This document shows, piece by piece, positions 23,355 to 33,100 of a DNA stretch of 64,000 nt. Both the position numbers and the translations under genes were made by a program. This stretch comes from Sternotherus odoratus (taxonomy: Eukaryota > Chordata > Testudines > Kinosternidae). A model generated the notes under the pieces. It was given only the letters and a program-made list of their open reading frames with translations, was not told the origin of the DNA and did no database searches. The stretch lies in the NCBI GenBank assembly GCA_032164245.1, contig JAVMKO010000001.1, positions 62,726,892 through 62,790,891 on the forward strand, read 5' to 3'. How positions within the stretch are numbered: position 1 is the stretch's first letter; each line of letters opens with the position of its first letter.

Positions 23355-24681
23355 ATGGCTCCACCAGCAAGAAGAAAGAAATATGAAGCCAGTTTCAAAC
23401 TTAAAGTTGTAAACTTTGCCATGGAACATAATAACTGCGCTGCTGCAAGACAATATGGAGTAACAGAAAAGATGGTTCGGGACTAGAAAGCAAATGAAAA
23501 AGCATTAAAGAGTATGCCAAAGGGTAAGTGTGCATTAAGAAGAGGCACCCCACATTGGCCAGAACTCGAAAAACATGTAGCAGACATGGTGAATGAGCAT
23601 TGCCAAAACGGTTATGTAGTGACACGAAATAAAATACGTTTGTTTGCACTTCAGTGGGCCAAATCTAACCCAGATCACAGCAACAGATTTAAGACCACTG
23701 TATCCTGGTGTACTAGATTCATGGGAAGGCATAATATGGTACTGAGGCAAAAGACGAAAATTGCCCCAAAATTACCTGCAGATCTTGATAGCAAAGTAAA
23801 TAGTTTCCATCGATACGTAATACAACAGCACACTAAACATGGCTATGCGTTAAGTAGTATTGGAAATATGGATGAAACTCCAATGAATTTTGATATGGTT
23901 GGAAATAAAACTGTCCATCAAAAAGGTGAAAAAACAATTTTAATTAAAACAACAGGACATGAGAAGTCCAGTTTTACAGTGGTACTAGGATGCACATCTG
24001 ATGGCGCCAAACTGAGACCAATGATTATTTTTTTAAAAAAACAATGCCGAAACTCAAGTTCCCTGTTGGTTGTTTTGTACATGTGAATGAAAAAGGCTGG
24101 ATGGATGAAGAAGGGGTAAAGCTATGGCTTGATAATGTATGGAGCTGGCGACCAGGTGGACTTATTCAAAAACGTAGTCTACTGGTGTGGGATATGTTCA
24201 GGGCTCATTTAACTCCCAGCACCAAGCAAAGGCTTGCAAGACTAAACACAGAGGCGGCAGTTATTCCTGCAGGATTGACATCGTTGGTACAGCCACTGGA
24301 TGTGTGCCTAAACAAGCCATTTAAAGATCGCATTCGAGAACAGTGGAATGAATGGATGGTTAGCGGCGAAAAGTCATTCACAAAAGGAGGAAACATGCGT
24401 GCTCCACAGTTGGATTTTTGTGCAAGTTTGTCATAAAAGCCTGGAATGATATTGATGCAGAAACAGTAATCAAGTCTTTCAAGAAGTGTGGCATATCAAA
24501 TTCATTAGATGGTATGGAGGACGACTACTTGTGGCAAGATGAAGAGGAAGCCGAAGCTGAGACCACACCATCTGATACGGAATTCGATCCATACGATGAC
24601 TGCCTTACAAATGTTTCACAAGATGTCATTGATGTACTTATGATATTAGATGACGAACAGGAGGATTTTGAAGGCTTTTAA
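23355..24681 (+). pseudogene. pogo-type transposase (DDD), inactivated
   Basis: The ATG at 23355 opens an N-terminal helix-turn-helix of the psq/CENP-B type (RRKKYEASFKLKVVNFAMEH, then AARQYGV and KMVRD). An in-frame TAG at 23484-23486 follows, where the family usually has Trp. The same frame continues to the first catalytic Asp in NMDETP (codon 23871-23873). A frameshift at adjacent T7/A7 runs (24028-24041) moves the frame. The second Asp is in VWDMFRAHL (24191-24193) and the third in LVQPLD (24299-24301), giving a DD35D spacing. A second shift near 24415 leads to KAWNDI, KCGISN and an acidic tail ending at 24681. Few lesions and otherwise good domains point to a fairly young copy. Related domesticated host genes exist (for example POGK), but the stops argue against domestication. 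Confidence 0.88.
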
Positions 24682-25848
24682 AGGGAAACTGTCACGCCAG
24701 AAAAACCTGTAAAAATACCGTAGCTTGCAGTTATGATGGGCATTGCTAACTCGCCAGGGACTTGCCCGGCACTTGCTCTCTCTCTATTGTTTGTTATCTT
24801 CCTCCTATCATCATCAGTTCCAGTTTGGTTGACAGCTTAGAAAACAAACAGCATGGCAGCTCCCATGGGTTTATTGTCTTATCCTTCCTTTCAGCTTTAG
24901 AGTGAATTAGGAAAAGTTTAATCCACTTGCACTGTTTTATGTTTACATGTTTGATGACAAACAGCCTTATGTTTATAAGTGACAGTTTTCCTGCTAAGTA
25001 CCTGCATGTCATAAGCATTTGAATTAAAATTACCATATTGAAATCAAATCTGATGTTTTTTTAATTTTTATTTGGTGTGCTTTGGAAGAGGGGTAGTCTT
25101 ATACGGCGAGTATATCCCAAACTCTGTATTTTAACTGGAAAAATTGGGGGTTGTCTTATACGCCCAGTCGTCTTATACGTCAGAAAATATGGTAATAATA
25201 ATAATAAACTGTTTAAACATAAATCTTTCACTAACCCCTTTTTCAGAGTGAAAAAGACCAGGAGATTAATAAATGAAAATATAAAAACATTGTTTCTTAA
25301 TTTGTTTTCTCAAATTTCTGCTGTTCCCAGTATCTGCCTTCGCTCTGCTTCCCCATGGACACAAGCTCTGTCATGTGGGTCAAAACCAAGAATGGGACCA
25401 TGGGCTGGTCACACCACCACTCAGATTGATCCCAGCCACCTTTCTATCATGCTAGTAGGGAAAGGGTTCCACATTTACACCACTGTAAATGGGGAGAGCT
25501 GTGGTTACTCTCTCCCCACTCATGGAACTGTGCCCTACCCAATGATGGAGGGGTGCTGGCAACCTGACTGGTTCTCAGATTCCAAATAATCAACCAATGG
25601 GCAGGCAGGAACTGGAGCTGGGTGGAGTCAGAGCCTGGGTTGACAGGGAAAGTAAAGCGGAGCAGAAAAATGTGAGGCAGCAGCAGCAGCTTTACTAAAA
25701 GTCTGCGCCCCTCAATGCCCTGGATTAATCTTTTTCTTTTTTTAAAAAAATCTGTAGCTGTAACCCTGCCTGTGGGCAGGTCAAATAAAATGATCTGGCA
25801 GGACGGATGCAGCCCCTAGGCTGCCAGTTGCCCATTCCTGGTATAAAG

Positions 25849-26414
25849 TGTCTTGTAATGAAACACTTCAGATGAAGGTTGTGATTCCATATAAAATAGG
25901 AGTATTATTGTATTATTTGTTTCTAAACCATCTGCGTAAATATTTGTCACAGACAGACTGACTGTTACACGTGCAGAAAAATGATCAAACACATTTGAAA
26001 GGCAAATCTACCTTTTCTAAAATTCTTTGAGTTTATGTCTGTCTGAAAAAATTACCAAGACCTTTTGGTCTCAGATTATATTTTGAGTTTCTGAAGACCC
26101 AGGAACAGAATGACCAAATCAAAATGGTAATGAAGTCAATGAGAAAGACAAAAAGGGGTTGTGCATGCAGTAGTAATGGTATATTATAAAAAAAAAGACA
26201 TGTTTCCTTTTAAACTTAAAGTAAAATCCATATTTTATCTCTACATACAACTCCTCCCTGTAAGCTCTTGTTATTCATTTTTCTAAATTATGATTATATT
26301 AATCTAAAAATATAAATTCAGAAAAGAACCCTCTATTCCAGAAGAGTTCTTTAACTACATAAAATTGGGAGCATCCATAAGTGCCTTTTTAAATAAGGAT
26401 GCTTTCCTATATTG
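25849..26414. other. Unassigned AT-rich DNA
   Basis: No feature supported. Confidence 0.4.
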
Positions 26415-26470
26415 AGGCCTTCAGCATGTGCTTAAAACTGAACACATACTTAAATGCTTTGCTGGATCAT
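26415..26470. repeat. MITE fragment of the 'cttaagtgctttgctggat' type
   Basis: gcatgtgcttaaaactgaac is followed closely by catacttaaatgctttgctg. In my memory of amniote genomes these two segments flank a ccattgaagtcaatggga centre, which is deleted here. This is a short remnant only. Confidence 0.5.
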
Positions 26471-27894
26471 ACCCGAAATGTCCTTTACCAGAACAGTAAA
26501 AGGCAGTAGTACATATAAAAATCAGGAAGACAGGGGGATAAAATCTGCCCACCATTTTGTGACATTGATGGCATGATCAGAGATAGCGATGTGTGTTTCA
26601 CAGAAAGATTAAATACTTATATGGGCAATTATTAAACAGATCATAAATCAAGAATTAAGAAGGAGCACATCATTCAGCTTTGCCTTTCACAGATGGTTCA
26701 TTTTCAGAGTTTGCATCTAGTTTTCTTTTTTCCCCTCAGTAATCTTTCCCAGGAGGTTTTGAACAGAGGTCACACTACCCAGAACAGTTATGTCTAATTA
26801 TTATGCACTACTCAGAGAGAGGCAGAAACAGAAGAAACAAACACACATTCATCAGTAACAATCTTTTCTACTTCTGGGATGCCACAAGAATTCTCTCCAC
26901 ATCCCATGTATCAGTAACAGTAGACATCCCATGCTTCATTAGCAATACATCCTGTATTATGTTTTGATGGAATCCAGTAACATACTTCCACATGTAAGAT
27001 CTGTGTTGACTTGAAACTACAAATCCCAATAATTATATTACATTTTTACTATTTAGGACTCCACCAATCCTTAGATTTTGTGTACTACTTTGTTCTTAGG
27101 TTGCTTTATTTGCTTGTCAGCACACGGATCCCATCAAAAAAAACCCACCAAACCACAACAAAAGTCAAAGCCTTACTTCCTGTAATATTTTCCCTCATCT
27201 TGTCTTTGTCTCATGGTTCTTTCCCTCTTAAAGTTCAGTGTCTGCAATTCTCTGTTTTTTAAATGTTAAGTATTTCATACTGTATTATCAAAACTGGCAG
27301 TACAGTATTTTTATTAACAGAAGGGGGCCATCAACACAGATCATCAGATCAGTTTAAAGCTAATATTGTTTATGTAGGAGATACACAAACAGTATTCTTG
27401 CAGTATGGAGACTCCGTTTGAAAGGATTAATTTCCTTTTGGGAAACAGAAACTGAGTTTAATTCCTGTTCCTGGACTGAATGTGATCACTGTTTTATAAA
27501 GAATTATGTATTTGCATACCAAAAAAAAACATTATTGAGAAGGAAATTAAGGAAATTCAAACAATCTTATGCATTTTCTCTAATACTTCACTTGCAACAC
27601 TGATATGCTTTCAAATTTTCTGCTTACTTTAATTTGAAGGGAAAAAAAGCTTTAATCATCTACTGAAGAAATACTGACATCTAGAATCATCCCTTCTGTT
27701 GTATTTTTTTGGAGGTGGGGGGGGCACAATTGTTGGTAATTCAGTAAATCTAAACTATTGGGTGTTGGAGGAATTAAAACTTAATCTTACATCCCACTAC
27801 TCTAGTTTATATATGTTAAAATTTGACTATGTTAAAATAATATTATTAACGTTGCAAAGTCAAGCACTCAAATTAGGAAATGCCAGAAATAAGG
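26471..27894. other. Unassigned AT-rich DNA
   Basis: No transposon family or exon recognised. It contains short A runs and a G-rich patch near 27713-27724. Confidence 0.4.
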
Positions 27895-28245
27895 GGGGGG
27901 GGAATGGGAGTCTGAGCATCCCCCCAGCACTTTGGAAAGAACAGGAAGGAGCAGCTGGCTGATCCACCCTCTTTCACCCTCTGACTCCTCCACCTCAGCC
28001 AAAATTCACAATCATCATTGCTGAGTATAGTATTATACTGTTTGTTTAAAATTGTTTAAAACTTATACTGTATATGTACATAATGTCTTTTGTATGGCAA
28101 AAAAAAATTCCCTGGAATCCACCCCCCTCCACACATTGACATTAATTCTTATGGGGAAATTGGATTAGCTCTAACATCGTTTCACTTAAAGTCACATTTT
28201 TCAAGAACATAACTACAATGTTAAGTGAGGAGTTATTGTAGAGAG
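27895..28245. repeat. Interspersed repeat, probably a decayed DNA transposon
   Basis: Recognisable blocks are cacaatcatcattgctgagt, attgtttaaaacttatactg, ttcttatggggaaattgg and acatcgtttcacttaaagtc. The end reads tacaatgttaagtgaggagt. I recall this order of blocks from turtle genomic repeats, but I cannot assign a superfamily or show a target duplication. Confidence 0.5.
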
Positions 28246-28880
28246 TAGTATGTGTGATATTTTACAAGGAAATAAGAGCTATTGATTAATTACAAAGTAA
28301 TTACCTTAAATGATTTTAAATAAGCACCCATATCAATCTTAACTAGAATTTTAAACATTCCTCACTTAATTTTCTTACTTGCAAAACTTTATCTGTTTAT
28401 TTTCCTGCTCACTCCTATAATTTCTGATCACACTCTTCTTGTAGCATTGACATCATTTCCCCCTTCCCAGGAAGTGAGCCTTTGTAGAAGTGCATGCAAT
28501 TTCTATACACTTTGGCCTCAATTCTGCAATGGAATGTGCTAAATGTAATACCCCTGCATCCATGAGGGGTCCCCTCCTATATGAAAAGCTGTGAGAGGGG
28601 ACTTTTGGAGTAAATATTGCTCCATATTTTCCAGTCAGGGCTGAAGGATTTGCCCCTCTCCACAAAAGCCTATAGGGAAAATTCCCAAACTTGGTGGATT
28701 CTGGGAGATGCCTCCTTCATTCTAGGAGATGCCACCATTACAATCTAGTTACTAGCAGCATCTCCTCTCCCATCCCAGCTTCCTGGCACCATAACTCTTT
28801 TGGGGGGGTATAAAGACACCAGGAAAGAGGCAATGTGCTTCTTTCCCCTTTATCTCATCTCCAGACCACTCTCCCCTCCA
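28246..28880. other. Unassigned DNA
   Basis: No clear feature. The tggcctcaattctgcaatgg segment (28513-28532) may be a remnant of an old amniote miniature element, but the partner end is not evident. Confidence 0.35.
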
Positions 28881-28882
28881 GC

Positions 28883-29050
28883 CGGCAGCCCGCCCACTGG
28901 GGGGACGGGGGACCGGGGCGCCCGCGGCAGCCCGCCCGTGGCAGGGACAGGGAACCGGGGCGCTCCCGGCAGCCCACCCGCGGCAGGGACAGGGGACCGG
29001 GGCGCACGCGGCAGCCCGCCCGCGGCGGGGACGGGGGACCGGGGCTCACT
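28883..29050. repeat. GC-rich 42-bp minisatellite, four copies
   Basis: The word cggcag starts at 28883, 28925, 28967 and 29009, an exact 42-bp period. Each unit contains cggcagcccgccc (or close variants) and ggggaccggggcg or a variant. Because 42 is a multiple of three and the unit lacks stops, overlapping frames of about 100-130 codons stay open on both strands. These are artefacts of composition. The G-rich strand has repeated GGGG runs that could form quadruplexes. Confidence 0.9.
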
Positions 29051-29054
29051 AGCA

Positions 29055-29183
29055 GGTTTTTTTTTGGTGGTGGTTTTTTTTTTTTTTTTGTAATTCGGCG
29101 GCTTTTCGGCGGAGGGGTCACGCTGCGCCGCCAGATCACAAAAAGGGGTCGTGGTCTCAACTAGTTTGAGAACCGCTGGTCTA
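29055..29183. mobile_element. hAT-like element end adjoining the minisatellite
   Basis: Downstream of T tracts (29057-29065 and 29076-29089) the sequence reads cggcggcttttcggcggagg, a degraded 'gggtcgtggtctcaact' block and agtttgagaaccgctgg. The last is a common inverted terminus of reptilian hAT elements (reverse complement ccagcggttctcaaact). The minisatellite may be the expanded interior of the same element. Confidence 0.5.
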
Positions 29184-29204
29184 GATCCATCCGCTTTGGA
29201 ACCC

Positions 29205-29746
29205 CCTTTCAGGTAGTTGAAAGCAGCTTTCAAATTCCCCCTCATTCTTCTCTTCTGCAGCCTAAACTATCCTAGTTCCCTCAGCCGCTCCTCATAACTT
29301 ATGTGCTCCAGCCCCATCCATCATGTGTTGTCCTCTTGTGAACTCTTTCCAATTTTTCCATATCCTTCTTGTAGTGTGGATCCCAAAACTGGACACAGTA
29401 CTCCAGATGAGGCCTCACCAATGCCAAAGAGTGGGTAATGATTATGTCCCTTGATCTGCTGGCAATGCCCCTAGTTATACAACCCAAAATGTCATTCACA
29501 CTGTTGACTCATATTCAGCTTCTCATCCACTGTAACTCCTAGGTCCTTTTCTGCAGAACTGCTGCCTAGCCATTCAGTCCCTAGTCTGTAGCAATGCATG
29601 AGATTCTTCCGTCCTAAGTGCAGGACTCTGCACTTGTCCTTGTTGAACCTCAGCAGACTTTTTTTGGCCCAATCCTCTCATTTGTCTAGGACCCTCTTTA
29701 TCTTATCCCTACCCTCCAGCGTATCTACCACTGCTACCAGTTTAGT
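29205..29746 (-). mobile_element. CR1 LINE, ORF2 C-terminus and 3' UTR
   Basis: The minus strand carries the CR1 ORF2 C-terminal coding region in near-open frame: SLALVRPHLEYCVQFWDPHY followed by KKDMEKLERVHKR (about 29320-29440). The plus strand shows the matching antisense landmarks ccagatgaggcctcacc, tcctaggtccttttctgcag and actctgcacttgtccttgtt. Many small lesions make it a dead copy. Its 5'-truncated end lies near 29746, immediately beside a hairpin. Confidence 0.9.
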
Positions 29747-29762
29747 AACACTTGTTTCAGGA

Positions 29763-29848
29763 CTTCTTCTATGCATCTGATGAAGTGGGCTATATCCCAT
29801 GAAAGGTTATGCTGAAATAAACTGGTTAGTCTCTAAGGTATTCCTCAT
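29763..29848 (+). mobile_element. Short retroposon copy C with intact hammerhead-like core strands
   Basis: Flanked by a perfect 12-bp duplication, cttgtttcagga, at 29751-29762 and 29849-29860. It keeps CUGAUGA (29777-29783), a GUGGG/CCCAU stem II, and GAAA (29801-29804). The following helix III has one broken pair, and the nominal cleavage position is G instead of A/C/U, so activity is unlikely. It then reads gttagtctctaaggt and stops early, so its 3' part is missing compared with copies A, B and D. The gtctctaagg wording marks a different subfamily from the other copies. Confidence 0.82.
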
Positions 29849-29896
29849 CTTGTTTCAGGAGTGTTAGTGATAACACTAACACTCCTGAAACAAGAT
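29847..29896. repeat. Perfect 23-bp-arm hairpin
   Basis: Arms 29847-29869 and 29874-29896 are exact reverse complements with a 4-nt loop (ataa). The core is tgtttcaggagtgttagtg. Since cttgtttcagga is also the target duplication of copy C, 21 bp of each arm existed before that insertion, and two pairs come from the insert end. The hairpin sits at the 5'-truncated end of the CR1 next door. Confidence 0.88.
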
Positions 29897-29993
29897 TTGT
29901 GGCAACACCATTACAATACCTAAATGAGAGAATGCCACAAAAAACATGTCTATAAGAATGCACGTATGACACAAAAGATGTAAGTAGACCACT

Positions 29994-30118
29994 TGCATTC
30001 GACGAAGTGGGTATTAGCCCACGAAAGCTTATGCTTCAATACTTTAGTTAGTCTTTAAGGTGCCACAGGACTCTTTGTTACTTCTGCTATTCCAGACTAA
30101 CACAGCTACCTCTCTGAT
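29994..30118 (+). mobile_element. Short retroposon copy D with hammerhead-like layout
   Basis: Flanked by 11-bp duplications agtagaccact (29983-29993) and agtagactact (30119-30129), one mismatch. It reads GACGA (30001-30005; the first core strand is UCGACGA where CUGANGA is expected), stem II with 6 bp and an AUUA loop (30007-30022), GAAA (30023-30026), then GC-UUAU-GC (30027-30034) followed by UU. Further on are gtctttaaggtgccacagga and gctacctctctgat at the 3' end. It is the most complete copy in the window. Confidence 0.85.
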
Positions 30119-30129
30119 AGTAGACTACT

Positions 30130-33100
30130 GAGATTTCTGATCTGTCAAGATATAACCTACAGAAGGCCATTTGTGCATGTAGACAGAGTGCTAAATTTTT
30201 GAGGGGCTTTTATATTGGACTTCAATTGGGTTATATAGAGGGTATGATGGGGCAGAATTTGGTCCTCTCTCTTTCTGAATGTCAAGTACAGATCACAGAA
30301 AAATTAGCACATATGCAAATTCTGGAGTCTTTACTCAGGCAAAAGGCCCAAAGAGTTCAGTTAAGGGTTGGACCCATAAAGGACCATGTTCACATTGATT
30401 TCAATTCTGCAATTTATTAGGACAGAGAACTAGATGAATTTTATATTATCTGATTAGAAATATCTGTATACAATCTAAAGAAGATGGTGTGGGTTTGCTA
30501 GAATGTTGGGAATGGAACTCTGCCTACAAGTGTTCTTCTGCATAAATATTATGTCTATCATAAATTCAATAAAGGCCCTTGTCAGTAGTTAAACATATTT
30601 TCATTACAATGTGATCAACAAGTCCACCAGTTATATTCGAGACATCAGCAATCTTTTTAAAGGAAAATCTTTATTTTTTCAAAAAATAATAGTTTTTTTT
30701 TTTAAATCAAACCTATCAAACTAAGTAGTCTGAAGTAAAATAGGTTTGTATGTAGACAAATTAGTAATTTTCTTTTCTTCTACATTTTGAAAATATTGAT
30801 TTAGAATTTAATAGAAAACAAACATACAAAGGGGTTTAATGTCATTCTGTTTCCTCATCTAGTGCTCTTTATATTCTGTATTGGGAGTTCAAGGATTTCA
30901 GGATTTCTCTTCATGTTTCTCTTCCACATATACTAACACATCGATATAACAAACTGTGCAACAAAACTCACAGATGCACCCTGAGACCTACTTTCCACTA
31001 AAACTGCAAAATATAAAATGATAGCTTCCAGAACAAGAGAGCAGTCTTTTGTAGTTCAATCATATTTATAAGGATTTTCTATAAGTTTATTCTCTTCTCT
31101 GTTGGTCTGATCTCAAAAAATGGTATTATTTAGGTCATTCCAGTTAAAAGAACTATTATTTTCCGAGATCCTTGCTGAGATTCAAAGATTCCCCAGATAC
31201 TATTATTTGATATTATCACATGATTCATCACCACAATTTTTTTAAAATATATATTGGACTTGGAAATTTACTGAAGGAAATCTAGCACTCTTATTTTTGG
31301 TGAATTTTACTGTACAGATGACAAAAATGATTCTCTGCTTGAGAATATATTCCCATTTGTAATCTTCTTGCAGATTTACATTTTGTAGGTAAGAGAAATA
31401 TGTCATATACATACACAATCTCTCACAAACATACTTCATGTATTATTATTTTTTATTGGATAAAAAAGGTTCACTATGACAAATTGGCTATTATAATGAT
31501 ATTTTTTCAATAAATAAATTATTAAAAAAATAAGACCACATTCTGTCCCTTATTAATTCTGCTTTGTGCTACTCTGACAGTGGAAACCAAACTCTAAACA
31601 GACGTAAGTGGTCTGCTTAGCCTCTGCCTTAGCTAAATGCACCAGTTGCATAGAGCTAGTGTAACTATCCCCATGTCACCTGCCTCATAACACCCAGTAC
31701 AGAGATCATGTTGTGGGGAAGGGTATTGCCAAAAGACTTCTGTACCCTTTAGAGCCATTGCAGATGTGCATAACTTCGAGAAGCTCCGAGGCTGCCCTAA
31801 ATTTTACCAGGGCTAAACTAGCCTTCAGCTGGTCCCAAGACCAGGAGGTGAAGAATAAAGCAGATGTACCACATCAGTCACAGGTCCTGCATGGAGCAGA
31901 TTTAGCTCAAAACTGAAGATTGACCCCAAAATATATTGACTTTATTTTCTGTTAAAAATTCACTTGCATTTTACAAACAGACTACTCTTAATGAAACAAC
32001 ATATATTTGGGAACTAAAATTCTCAAATTACAAAATAATGAATAAACTGTAAAGCGAAACATTAAATCACTAATTACTTATGAAAATTAATCTCAAGAAT
32101 GTCATGAAGTGACCTATGGGCTACACAAAAGATTAAATATTTGCTTCCATTTGTGTTGCATAGGAACATTTGTCTTCAATTATTTGATATGGGGCCCTAA
32201 CTGCAGAACAAAACCTCCTGGTACTTCCCAATCTTAGGAAGAGACTTAAGTGCTATGCTGATTCATGACCTAAATGGGAGCTGAAGGCTATCAGCATATA
32301 GCAACACTATGTCCAGTAATGGATATGACCTCCTTAAGCAAGAGGACATAACTGGGGTTTTAATACTTTTTTTTCCCCTTCTAGTTTGTTAAAACAGAAC
32401 ATGGCATGATAATGCTTATAATAATGCTTATAGGTTTACTGTAGTTCTGTAAAAGAAACGGAAGATGAGTTTACTTATTAAAATATACCCTTTTCAAACA
32501 GACCAAAAAAGGCCTAAGGTATAAAATCATATATCCCAGAAATGCCTGAGAAACCAGCCCAATCACACTCAAGACTCTTCTGTGCCAGACAAATAAGCCT
32601 TCAGCTGCAATCATAGACTGTACACTGAGAGAAAGCCTTTTACCTGTTCACCTCTCTGACAAAACTTTTCAAGGCTAACAACATATTATTTTTGCAGCAA
32701 AATATGCACACATTCCCAAAACAGACACCCAGGGCTATAGGTTAGGAAATATCTTCCATTCTTGGCACAAAATGGCTGCCAGTGACCCCATATCAAATTC
32801 TTTCTTCTCACTTTCCTCAGACAACTCACAATCCTACTCTCATAATAGATCAAATTATTCAATACTGCCTAGAAATACACTTTAAAACAGCATATATTTT
32901 GTTGCAGAGATATGAAACAATTACTTTTTGTAGCTAAAATGGCAAAAAATATGAATTCTCCAATATCCAGAGGAACACTAGATAGCTCATTACAGAACAC
33001 CTCACAAGTAGTCTAACTTCAAAATATTTTTATAAAAATGTAAATAACAGAAACTCCATCACATTCTCTGATGCTTTTTATCTTTTTCTGGTTAATGTTT

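Larger units (their letters stand above)
22733..25192 (+). mobile_element. Near-complete pogo-type (Tc1/mariner superfamily) transposon
   Basis: A 2460-bp element is bounded by TA dinucleotides (22731-22732 and 25193-25194), the target of this superfamily. The left end ccgtgttttccggcatataa is mirrored by the right end, whose reverse complement begins ccatattttctgacgtataa. Copies of a subterminal agacgact/agtcgtct motif recur inside both ends (22751-22758, 22794-22801, 25067-25175 region), plausible transposase-binding repeats. The transposase remnant occupies 23355-24681. A 5' non-coding part of about 620 bp contains a strong hairpin. Confidence 0.9.
22524..25840. mobile_element. hAT-like element split by a pogo-type transposon
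   Basis: The left end is caaggatcagcaac and the right end is gttgcccattcctg. As inverted repeats they agree at 10 of 14 positions. Flanking 8-bp duplications are gtgtaaag (22516-22523) and gtataaag (25841-25848), differing at one base, which is the hAT duplication length. Removing the pogo insert (22733-25192 plus one TA) leaves about 855 bp, too short and frame-poor to encode a transposase, so it was non-autonomous. It must be older than the pogo element it contains. Confidence 0.75.

Noticed and set aside
28835..29245. Open frames of 97-131 codons on both strands
   Set aside because: They are produced by the stop-free 42-bp minisatellite. The translations are Pro/Gly/Arg-rich, mirror each other on opposite strands, and contain no domain.
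29847..29896. Hairpin as a transcription terminator
   Set aside because: There is no prokaryotic context and no U-tract. In a vertebrate genome a perfect inverted repeat at a transposon boundary is better read as a fold-back product.
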